From: an uncultured Bacilli bacterium
Lineage (GTDB): Bacteria; Bacillota_I; Bacilli_A; RF39; UBA660
Reading direction: 5' to 3'
DNA: 5,370 nt
NCBI GenBank assembly: GCA_934131695.1
Contig: CAKOZV010000035.1
Coordinates: 1 to 5,370, forward strand
Below the pieces are notes generated by a model. It saw only the letters and a program-made list of their open reading frames with translations. It was not told the DNA's origin and did no database searches. Below, one piece after another: positions 1 to 5,370 of this stretch. Position 1 is the first letter of the stretch. Every line of letters begins with the position of its first letter. The position numbers were made by a program, and so were the translations under genes.

Positions 1-81
1 ATAAAACAAAAATATAAATAGAAAGGGATCAATTAATAAGAAATTAATTAATATTTCTATAGATTGATTATACGTGATAAT
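1..81 (+). promoter_or_regulatory. AT-rich leader upstream of the first M16 gene
   Basis: This leader holds no gene I can support. Visible elements are an SD-like AGAAAGG at 20-26 with no usable start codon at the right distance, a TATAAA at 13-18 that could be a -10 (its -35 would lie outside the window), and an inverted repeat AGAAAT/ATTTCT (39-44 with 53-58) around a TTAATTAA palindrome. In DNA this AT-rich such matches arise easily by chance. Nothing here can be tied firmly to transcription of the downstream gene. Confidence 0.3.
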
Positions 82-1350
82 ATGCAATATACAAAAAAAG
101 ATTTAGGTTCTTATAACTTACATTTTATTAAAACTAATAATTATAAAACTATAACTGTAAAAATTTATTTAAGAGAAAGAGCTAATAAAGATATAATTAC
201 TAAGAGAAACTTTTTAAATGATATGTTATTTTTATCTTGTAAAGATTATCCTACTAGAAGAGAGATGACTTTAAAAGCTCAAGACTTGTATGCTGCTACT
301 GTTAATTATAATTCTAGAAGATTAGGTAATTATTATGATACAGTATATACCTTAAAAGTATTAAATGATAAATATACAGAAGAAGGAAACTTTAAGAAGT
401 GTCTTTCTTTCTTCTCGTCTATTTTATTAAATCCTAATGTTATAAATAATGCTTTTACGGAAAATGATTTTAAAGTTGTATACTCAAGGATGAAGTCTAA
501 TATCGAAAGTTTAGAAGATGATAAGGCAAGATATGCTACTGTTAGATTATTAGATGAAATAGATAAAGATAGTAGTGTTTCTATTAGAACGATGGGATAT
601 TTAGAAGATCTAGAAAAGATTACTAAAGAAAATTTATATGATTATTACTTATATATGATCAATCATGATTTAATTGATATATTTGTATTAGGTGATATAG
701 ATGTAGATAGTGTTAAAGAAATGGTAGAAGATACCTTTAATATTAATACTTTTAAAAAGAGAAATGATGACTTACATTTAAATGTATGTGAAAGAAAGAA
801 AACTAAATATGTAGAAGAGTTAGTAGATGCTAAACAGAGTCAATTAGCAATAGCTTTGTCTTTAAAAGATTTAACTCTATATGAGAGAAATTATCCTTTA
901 ACACTATATAATATAATACTTGGTGGGGGAGAAAACTCTTTACTATTTCAAGAAGTTAGAGAGAAATCATCTCTTGCTTACTATATAGGAAGTAGCCCTA
1001 ATAAGTGTGATGATTTAATACTAATTAGATCAGGTGTAACACCTACTAAGGAAGATAAAGCTTTAGATCTTGTTAAAAAACAGATTAAAAAATTAAAGAA
1101 AGGGGACTTTACTGATAGTGATATAGTAAAAGCGAAAGAGTATTTTACTACTGCTTTAGATGATATGTTAGAAAGTCCACTTGAGATAATTGATTGCTAC
1201 TATATGATGGAAGTATTGGGAGTAGATGACTTTAAGACTAAAAGAGAAAAGATGTTAATGGTAACAAAAGAGGAGATACTAGCTGTAGCTAATAAAGTTT
1301 CTATTCATACAGTATTTTGTTTAAAGGGGGTAAATAATGAAGAAAATTGA
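82..1350 (+). CDS. M16 family peptidase-like protein, YmfF type, non-catalytic subunit
   Basis: I recognise this as a YmfF-like member of the M16 (pitrilysin/insulinase) family. The N-terminal half carries the family pattern IKTNNYKT, then TKRNFLNDMLF, YPTRREM and DLYAATV (residues about 16-75). The zinc motif HFLEH is replaced by N43-F-L-N46-D47, and no glutamate is evident at the third-ligand position, so this chain should not bind zinc. The C-terminal M16 domain keeps FQEVREKSSLAYY, giving R293 and Y300 with the R-x6-Y spacing of the substrate-binding pair known in M16 enzymes. Length (422 aa) is normal for the family. I chose ATG at 82. A TTG at 64 would add six residues but has no SD, while GTGAT at 74-78 can pair weakly with the 16S tail ahead of ATG 82. 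The gene overlaps the next one by 14 nt, which implies coupled translation and a heterodimer. Family identity is confident; the exact start is less so. Confidence 0.85.
   Translation: MQYTKKDLGSYNLHFIKTNNYKTITVKIYLRERANKDIITKRNFLNDMLFLSCKDYPTRREMTLKAQDLYAATVNYNSRRLGNYYDTVYTLKVLNDKYTEEGNFKKCLSFFSSILLNPNVINNAFTENDFKVVYSRMKSNIESLEDDKARYATVRLLDEIDKDSSVSIRTMGYLEDLEKITKENLYDYYLYMINHDLIDIFVLGDIDVDSVKEMVEDTFNINTFKKRNDDLHLNVCERKKTKYVEELVDAKQSQLAIALSLKDLTLYERNYPLTLYNIILGGGENSLLFQEVREKSSLAYYIGSSPNKCDDLILIRSGVTPTKEDKALDLVKKQIKKLKKGDFTDSDIVKAKEYFTTALDDMLESPLEIIDCYYMMEVLGVDDFKTKREKMLMVTKEEILAVANKVSIHTVFCLKGVNNEEN
1323..1330 (+). promoter_or_regulatory. Ribosome binding site of the second M16 gene, inside the first
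   Basis: AAAGGGGG lies 6 nt before the ATG at 1337 and within the last codons of the upstream gene. It fixes the start of the second gene. Because the two reading frames overlap by 14 nt, it indicates translational coupling of the two subunits. Confidence 0.8.
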
Positions 1351-2629
1351 AATAAAAGGAACTGATACTTATTACTATAGAGAAAAACTTGCTAATGGGT
1401 TAGATGTTATATTACTACCAGATGAGAATTCTAAGAAGAAAAATTATTTTATTAATCTTGGTACTTATTATGGAGCTTTAACTAATAGCTTTGAACCAGT
1501 TGGTAAAAAGAAAATGGTTGATTTTCCCCATGGAATAGCCCACTTTCTAGAACATAAATGTTTTGAAATGAAAGAAGAACCTGCTCCTTTTGAATTTTAT
1601 GCTTCAACAGGAAGTTATGTAAATGCTTTTACTAATTATGATACAACTTGTTATGTTGTATCTGGTAATAAAAAGTTTAAAGAAAACTTAGAAGAGTTGT
1701 TAAACTTTGTTTTAACGCCTTATTTTACTGATGAAAATGTCTTAAAAGAACAAGGAATCATTACAGAAGAGATACATATGCGAGAAGATGATCCTGATTA
1801 TCAAACTTTCTGTACTTTAGCTGATAACTTATATCATGAATATCCATTGAAATACCCAGTAGCAGGAAAAGATACAGATATTAAAAATATTACTAAGGAG
1901 TTATTATATGACTGCTATAATACTTTTTATAGACCAGAGAATATGTTTTTAGTAATAGGAGGAGTATTTAATGTTGATGAAGTTATTCCTCTTGTTAATA
2001 GTAAGTTTAATAAATTAGGATTTACTAATAATAATAGTAAAGTAAAGAAAAAAGTTATTCATGAAAAACTAGAAGTAGTAAAAGAAGAAGAAACTATTAT
2101 AAAAGATGTTAAAAGAGAAAAACTATGTATTGGTTATAAAATGAAGCGTGATAGTTTTCCTATTAAAGATGATATGATATTAGATTTATACTTAAATATG
2201 CTTTTATCTATTAACTTTGGAAATACTTCTATCTTTCAAGAAAAGGTTAGAAATAATAATTTAGCTATGGCTGATGGTTATTGTTTTGATAAAGCAGGGG
2301 ATATTTTAACATTTATAGTAGAAACCGATGTCTTAGATGAAGATGGTTATCTAGCTTTATTAAATGAAAAGTTAAATAACTTAGTAGTAGATGTTAAAGA
2401 TTTAGAAAGAGTTAAGAAAGTATGGATATCTTCTGAAGTGATGAAGACAGATTATAAAGAAGCAATGGTTAATAATATTGTAACTGATCTTAATTTATAT
2501 CATGACTTTTGTGATCACTATATTAATCTTATTAGAGATATGAATATAGAGACGATGAATAAAGTTATTAAATGTTTAAGCTTTAAGAATAAAGCTTTAG
2601 TTAGAATGGTTAGTAAGAAAGATGAATAG
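1337..2629 (+). CDS. M16 family zinc metallopeptidase, YmfH type, catalytic subunit
   Basis: This is a YmfH-like M16 peptidase of 430 aa, the usual length. The inverted zinc motif is intact: H69-F-L-E72-H73, preceded by HGIA. The conserved downstream helix EQGIITEEIHMRED supplies E138 and the probable third zinc ligand E145, 71 residues after H73. ASTGSYVNAFTNYDTTCY (residues 89-106) is the typical M16 strand that follows the active site. The C-terminal domain is present, but at the place where the partner has R-x6-Y it reads VRNNNLAMADG, keeping R305 and losing the tyrosine (M311 in the gapped alignment). This chain should therefore bring zinc and catalysis, while the upstream chain helps bind substrate. 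No signal peptide or membrane segment is visible, so it is probably cytoplasmic. In Bacillus the ymfF and ymfH genes are likewise adjacent; their substrate is not established to my knowledge. The start is set by AAAGGGGG six bases upstream. Confidence 0.9.
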   Translation: MKKIEIKGTDTYYYREKLANGLDVILLPDENSKKKNYFINLGTYYGALTNSFEPVGKKKMVDFPHGIAHFLEHKCFEMKEEPAPFEFYASTGSYVNAFTNYDTTCYVVSGNKKFKENLEELLNFVLTPYFTDENVLKEQGIITEEIHMREDDPDYQTFCTLADNLYHEYPLKYPVAGKDTDIKNITKELLYDCYNTFYRPENMFLVIGGVFNVDEVIPLVNSKFNKLGFTNNNSKVKKKVIHEKLEVVKEEETIIKDVKREKLCIGYKMKRDSFPIKDDMILDLYLNMLLSINFGNTSIFQEKVRNNNLAMADGYCFDKAGDILTFIVETDVLDEDGYLALLNEKLNNLVVDVKDLERVKKVWISSEVMKTDYKEAMVNNIVTDLNLYHDFCDHYINLIRDMNIETMNKVIKCLSFKNKALVRMVSKKDE

Positions 2630-2641
2630 TCTTTCTTTTTT
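2615..2641 (+). terminator. Intrinsic terminator overlapping the M16 stop codon
   Basis: AAGAAAGA (2615-2622) pairs perfectly with TCTTTCTT (2630-2637) around a 7-nt loop that contains the TAG stop, and a T run follows (2636-2641). The 8-bp stem has only two G-C pairs, so termination may be partial. It marks the end of the M16 pair. Confidence 0.6.
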
Positions 2642-2648
2642 AAAAGTA

Positions 2649-2683
2649 GCACACTAAAATCCTTAAAAATTGCACATTAGAAT
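2649..2683 (+). repeat. Imperfect 12-bp direct repeat upstream of the serpin gene
   Basis: GCACACTAAAAT (2649-2660) recurs as GCACATTAGAAT (2672-2683), with 10 of 12 bases identical and a period of 23 bp, close to two helical turns. The GC-containing GCACA core stands out in otherwise A/T sequence. It could be a regulator site for the serpin gene or chance. No convincing -35/-10 pair can be placed next to it. Confidence 0.35.
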
Positions 2684-2700
2684 AAAATTATAAGTATATA

Positions 2701-2748
2701 TTATTAATAGCAACACTTAAACACAAAAATTTATTGCTATTTAAATAA
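2701..2748 (+). repeat. Inverted repeat in the serpin upstream region
   Basis: AATAGCAA (2706-2713) and TTGCTATT (2734-2741) are perfect 8-bp inverted arms separated by 20 nt. The arms extend outward through TTATT (2701-2705) and AATAA (2744-2748) with a 2-nt bulge, giving 13 paired positions. There is no T run, so it is not a terminator. It could be an operator or, if transcribed, a 5' leader hairpin ending about 26 nt before the serpin SD. A weak TTGCTA (2734-2739) with TATTCT (2757-2762) at 17-bp spacing is a possible promoter overlapping the right arm. Confidence 0.45.
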
Positions 2749-2774
2749 ATTTAATGTATTCTTTAATTAAAGAT

Positions 2775-2779
2775 AGGAG
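2775..2779 (+). promoter_or_regulatory. Ribosome binding site that decides the serpin start
   Basis: AGGAG sits 7 nt before the ATG at 2787. The upstream in-frame ATG at 2754 has only A/T sequence ahead of it and would place extra residues in front of a classical MKKKRK signal-anchor start. The SD therefore selects 2787. Confidence 0.85.
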
Positions 2780-2786
2780 TTATTTT

Positions 2787-4337
2787 ATGAAAAAGAAAAG
2801 AAAAATTGTTTTTGTTGTAATACTAGTACTGATTATTATGGGAGGAGCTTTTGGTTATAGTTATCTTAATAAGAATAAAAAGAAAAATACTACTATAAAA
2901 AATGATAATAAGGAATACTATTCAGCTTATAAGATGTCATCTAATGGTCTAGAAGAGTTTGACTTATCATTTTTAAAACTTGAAAATAATAAAAAGAATA
3001 TGTTATATAGTCCATTATCTATCAAATATGCTTTATCAATGTTAAGTAGTGGAGCAAGTGGTAGTAGTAAAAAAGAAATAGATGCTGTTATTGGAGACTA
3101 TAAATCTAAGAAATATATAAATAGTGAAAATATGTCTTTTGCTAATGCTATGTTTATTAAAGATAAGTTTAAAGAACAGGTAAAGAAAAGTTATACAGAT
3201 AAACTAAGTAAGAACTATGATGCATCTGTTATTTATGACTCTTTTGAAACACCAGATAATCTAAATAAATGGGTAAGTGATAAGACTTTTGGTTTAATTA
3301 ATAATATGTTTGATAAAAAAGTTGCTTATCATAACTTCTACTTAGTAAATGCTCTTGCTATTGATATGGAATGGAATAAATGGTTACAAGCTACTTGGGA
3401 AAATTATAAAGAAATGTATCATGTTACTTATAATCATGAAAAATATAGTGATTATATAGATTTAATTGAAGAAGATAATTATCCAAGTCTTCAGTTTAAT
3501 AATAATAGTATGATAGCTAAATCAGTTAAGATAGGGGCATCTATTAATAATTATGATATTATTAAAGACTTAGGAGAAGATAATATTCGTAAGCTTATAA
3601 CAAGTGAATATCAAGAGTTTATTGATAATGATGGTTGTGGTATTAGAACTAGTGGTAATACTAATAGTGATGATTTAGATGTTAATAAATATGTAGATAA
3701 ATTTATTAATGAGTTAAAGGAAAACTATCATAGAGTAGATACTTCAACTGATTTTATGTTACATACTGATGATAAAGTAAAAGCTTTTGCTAAAGATTTA
3801 AAAACTTATAATGGTACTACTTTACAGTATGTAGGTATTATGCCTTTACAAGAAGAGTTAGATAGTTATATAAAAGATTTAGATAGTTCTGATATAAATA
3901 GTATTATTAAGAATTTAAAAGAGATAAAAAGCGAAAACTTTACGGATGGTAAAGTAATTAAGATTACTGGTAATATACCGTTATTTAACTTTGATTATCA
4001 ACTAAAATTAAAAGATGATTTAAAAAGTCTTGGTATCACTTCAGTATTTGATGAGAAAAAGGCTGATTTATCTAATATGGTTACAAGTCAAAACTATATA
4101 GATTCAGCAGAACATAAAGCTAATATAGAGTTTTCTAATGAAGGAATAAAAGCAGCTGCTGTAACATCTACTGGAGGAATGGGAGCAGCTAGTTGTGGTT
4201 ATGAACATTTATTTGATGTTCCAGTAGAAGAAGTTAATATCACTTTTGATAAACCATATTTATTCTTAATAAGAGATAAAAATAGTGGAGAGGTTTGGTT
4301 TGTGGGATCAGTTTATGAACCAACTAAAAATAATTAG
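2787..4337 (+). CDS. Membrane-anchored serpin (serine protease inhibitor family)
   Basis: This 516-aa protein belongs to the serpin family (I4), suicide inhibitors of serine and some cysteine proteases. MKKKRK and a hydrophobic run at about residues 7-26 form an uncleaved-looking signal anchor with no lipobox Cys, followed by a Lys/Asn-rich linker, so the fold should face outside. Serpin landmarks follow in order: YSPLSIKYALSMLSSGASG (74-92), FANAMFI (118-124), LNKWVSDKTFGLI (159-171), LVNALAIDMEW (186-196), LQYVGIMP (346-353), then PLFNFDYQLKLKDDLKSLGI and the C-terminal FDKPYLFLIRDKNSGEVWFVG (487 onward). The hinge EGIKAAAVTST (452-462) has the small residues required for loop insertion, suggesting an inhibitory serpin, although P14 is Ile rather than the usual Thr/Ser. 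The reactive loop is about 12 residues longer than in alpha-1-antitrypsin, so P1 cannot be assigned. About 149 residues separate W196 from L346, against roughly 60-75 in ordinary serpins, so a segment is inserted there. The target protease is unknown. The gene appears monocistronic. Confidence 0.93.
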   Translation: MKKKRKIVFVVILVLIIMGGAFGYSYLNKNKKKNTTIKNDNKEYYSAYKMSSNGLEEFDLSFLKLENNKKNMLYSPLSIKYALSMLSSGASGSSKKEIDAVIGDYKSKKYINSENMSFANAMFIKDKFKEQVKKSYTDKLSKNYDASVIYDSFETPDNLNKWVSDKTFGLINNMFDKKVAYHNFYLVNALAIDMEWNKWLQATWENYKEMYHVTYNHEKYSDYIDLIEEDNYPSLQFNNNSMIAKSVKIGASINNYDIIKDLGEDNIRKLITSEYQEFIDNDGCGIRTSGNTNSDDLDVNKYVDKFINELKENYHRVDTSTDFMLHTDDKVKAFAKDLKTYNGTTLQYVGIMPLQEELDSYIKDLDSSDINSIIKNLKEIKSENFTDGKVIKITGNIPLFNFDYQLKLKDDLKSLGITSVFDEKKADLSNMVTSQNYIDSAEHKANIEFSNEGIKAAAVTSTGGMGAASCGYEHLFDVPVEEVNITFDKPYLFLIRDKNSGEVWFVGSVYEPTKNN

Positions 4338-4364
4338 ACATGTATCGTTTATTATACAACACAT

Positions 4365-4389
4365 AAAGGGCTTTTGCCCTTTTTCTATT
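4365..4389 (+). terminator. Intrinsic terminator after the serpin gene
   Basis: AAAGGGC (4365-4371) pairs perfectly with GCCCTTT (4376-4382) around a TTTT loop, and the T-rich tail continues to 4389. This is the most GC-rich stem in the window. It begins 28 nt after the serpin stop and separates it from the next promoter. Confidence 0.88.
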
Positions 4390-4390
4390 C

Positions 4391-4409
4391 TGTCAAAATT
4401 AGTTTGACA
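4391..4409. promoter_or_regulatory. Palindromic operator-like site overlapping the -35
   Basis: TGTCAAA (4391-4397) and TTTGACA (4403-4409) form a perfect 7-bp inverted repeat with a 5-bp spacer. The right arm contains the complete TTGACA -35 box. Because it lies upstream of the predicted transcription start, it is a DNA-level site rather than an RNA hairpin. A dimeric repressor bound here would block polymerase. I do not recognise it as the box of a named regulator. Confidence 0.55.
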
Positions 4410-4432
4410 ATGTTAAAAAAAACAATTAAAAT
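4404..4432 (+). promoter_or_regulatory. Near-consensus housekeeping sigma promoter
   Basis: A perfect TTGACA -35 (4404-4409), a 17-bp spacer and TAAAAT as -10 (4427-4432, five of six consensus bases) make this the best promoter in the window. Transcription would begin near 4439, giving a leader of about 20 nt with just enough room for the SD GGAGG at 4448-4452. Confidence 0.82.
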
Positions 4433-4459
4433 ATTAAGAAAAACTTTGGAGGTATTACT

Positions 4460-5221
4460 ATGAAAAATAATATTGAAGAAAACTATTTAGGATTATCATT
4501 TTTTAATCAATTAAAAATATATGATAAGTTTTTAGAAACATTACAAACTAAAAAGAATAAAAAAGTATCTAGAAGCTTAAATGAAACATTTGATAACTAC
4601 TTTAACTTTAAAATAAACTTACATGAAGCAATTAATAATATTTCTTATTTAAATAAAAATGAACTAGATGAATTAAAAAATGATTTATTAGAACAAATTC
4701 GTGAATATGAAAGTTACTATGATGAAAAAAAAGAGTCTTTTAGTGAGGGTATTAGATGTTTTAATTATCATCTAGGTTCATTCTATCCGTTTGGTACTTG
4801 TGAAAATTTAAATAAAATGTTATTTTTTCCTGAAAAATTAACTGATACTGATACAGATCTATTTATAGAAGAATATGACCAATTACCAATTGAAGAAAAA
4901 ATGAATACTATTGAAGATTTTGCATTTTCCTATATTTTATTAAATGAATTTTTTCTGCCAAGAGAAGTATATTTTTTTGGAAGTGAAGAGGATATAGAAA
5001 ATATTATGAAAGGAGTATTAAAAGATAATTATGAAGATTATGAAAATTTGAGTACTGATAATAAATTTCATATATTAGAAGATCTTATAAGATGTGTAAA
5101 TGAGTATTTAGATAGTCCTAAAATAAATTTTAATACTTCACAAAAAATACAGGAAGTTGCTACTACAAATAAAAAACAAGCTAAACAAAAGTATATTAAT
5201 AAAAAAATTAATAGAAGATAA
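4460..5221 (+). CDS. Unrecognised 253-aa cytoplasmic protein with basic C-terminal tail
   Basis: I do not recognise this protein. It is well supported as a gene: a strong promoter, GGAGG 7 nt before the ATG, and an uninterrupted frame ending in TAA. No signal peptide or membrane segment is visible, and there is no Trp. The N-terminal 100 residues look helical and charged, with a Lys-rich patch at 31-35 and an Asp/Glu/Lys stretch at 66-92 that could form a coiled coil or helical hairpin. A distinct central patch, G97-I-R-C100 to F-G-T-C114, is rich in aromatics and holds two of its cysteines. Residues about 125-220 are acidic (TDTDTD near 128-133, EEDIENI, DNYEDYENL). The final 29 residues (225-253) switch to a basic Lys/Arg/Asn/Gln tail that is probably disordered and could contact nucleic acid or membrane. 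It is flanked by terminators on both sides and appears to be a single-gene unit, perhaps regulated through the palindrome over its -35. A mobile-element origin is possible but nothing here shows it. Confidence 0.8.
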   Translation: MKNNIEENYLGLSFFNQLKIYDKFLETLQTKKNKKVSRSLNETFDNYFNFKINLHEAINNISYLNKNELDELKNDLLEQIREYESYYDEKKESFSEGIRCFNYHLGSFYPFGTCENLNKMLFFPEKLTDTDTDLFIEEYDQLPIEEKMNTIEDFAFSYILLNEFFLPREVYFFGSEEDIENIMKGVLKDNYEDYENLSTDNKFHILEDLIRCVNEYLDSPKINFNTSQKIQEVATTNKKQAKQKYINKKINRR

Positions 5222-5323
5222 AAGAGGTGGTAGTGTAAATAAATCTTTCTTTTCTTTTTTTGTATATTCCGATAAACTTTTTCTCAGTAGGCTAAACTTT
5301 AATTCGTACTAAACTAATATTTT
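5222..5323. other. Intergenic stretch with three TAAACT copies and a pyrimidine run
   Basis: I see no gene here. AGAGGTGG (5223-5230) resembles an SD, but the only start close behind it, GTG at 5233, is followed at once by TAA. A pyrimidine tract (5244-5261, mostly T) could weakly terminate the upstream transcript, though no good stem precedes it. TAAACT occurs at 5273, 5293 and 5310. The reverse strand has a short open frame without a normal start codon. Confidence 0.4.
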
Positions 5324-5364
5324 AAAATAAAGTCATTGTTATATTAGCAATGGTTTTATTTTTT
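5324..5364. terminator. Strong hairpin terminator at the window end, probably bidirectional
   Basis: The left arm (5324-5338, reading AAAATAAAGTCATTG) pairs with the right arm (5348-5362, reading CAATGGTTTTATTTT) through 15 pairs, of which two are G-T wobbles. A 9-nt loop lies between, and a T run ends at 5364. The reverse complement also ends T-rich, so it may stop transcripts from both directions. It may serve the 253-aa gene about 100 nt upstream, a convergent gene beyond the window, or both. Confidence 0.7.
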
Positions 5365-5370
5365 CACGTA

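Noticed and set aside
64..81. TTG start at 64 for the first M16 protein, adding six residues
   Set aside because: No SD lies ahead of it, the extra residues are not part of the family fold, and ATG at 82 is available. The choice is not certain.
1348..1380. TGA read as Trp (mycoplasma code), extending the first M16 gene to the TAG at 1378
   Set aside because: It would lengthen the overlap with the next gene. The other genes use TGG for Trp and need no TGA sense codons, so the standard code fits.
2754..2786. Upstream ATG for the serpin, adding 11 residues
   Set aside because: It has no SD, whereas ATG 2787 has AGGAG at 7 nt and begins directly with the MKKKRK signal anchor.
4391..4409. Palindrome as a divergent promoter on the - strand
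   Set aside because: The left arm gives TTGACA on the - strand, but the position 17 bp away reads AAGCCC, not a -10, and falls in the serpin terminator.
5223..5238. SD-like AGAGGTGG followed by GTG-TAA as a minimal leader ORF
   Set aside because: A start followed immediately by a stop has no support from other features, and chance is enough to explain it.
5190..5310. Reverse-strand open frame through the 5222-5310 gap
   Set aside because: It has no ATG/GTG/TTG with an SD, it runs into the 253-aa gene, and it resembles no protein I know.
1..5370. CRISPR array, tRNA/rRNA, insertion sequence or attachment site
   Set aside because: No regular spaced repeats, no tRNA-like cloverleaf, and no transposase or terminal inverted repeats were seen.

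Overview
The window is a very AT-rich stretch (roughly 27% G+C by eye) in which every gene lies on the + strand. It reads well with the standard bacterial code: Trp is encoded by TGG, no gene needs TGA as sense, and one gene ends in TGA. Strong Shine-Dalgarno sites, A/T-ending codons and a canonical TTGACA/TAAAAT promoter point to a low-GC Bacillota. A YmfF/YmfH-type peptidase pair and a bacterial serpin would fit a host-associated Bacilli or Mollicutes-related lineage, but that placement is inference.

Layout: (1) 1-81 is a short AT-rich leader. (2) 82-2629 holds two translationally coupled M16 genes overlapping by 14 nt. The first lacks the zinc site (HxxEH is replaced by NFLND) but keeps an Arg-x6-Tyr pair. 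The second keeps the zinc site (H69-F-L-E72-H73 plus E145) but has lost that Tyr. They look like the two complementary halves of one heterodimeric peptidase. A small intrinsic terminator has the second gene's stop codon in its loop. (3) 2630-2786 is a regulatory-looking gap with a direct repeat and a long inverted repeat. (4) 2787-4337 encodes a membrane-anchored serpin, followed by a clean GC-rich terminator. (5) A palindrome overlaps the -35 of a near-consensus promoter at 4391-4432 and drives an unrecognised 253-residue protein (4460-5221). (6) 5222-5370 has no gene I can support. It contains three TAAACT copies and ends in a strong hairpin terminator.

The M16 pair should act as one enzyme. 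The serpin probably works outside the membrane against serine or cysteine proteases and is not an expected inhibitor of the M16 metallopeptidase. Terminators separate the three units, so there is no evidence for one joint operon. The least explained parts are the serpin's inserted segment and long reactive loop, and the orphan gene with its own operator-like palindrome.
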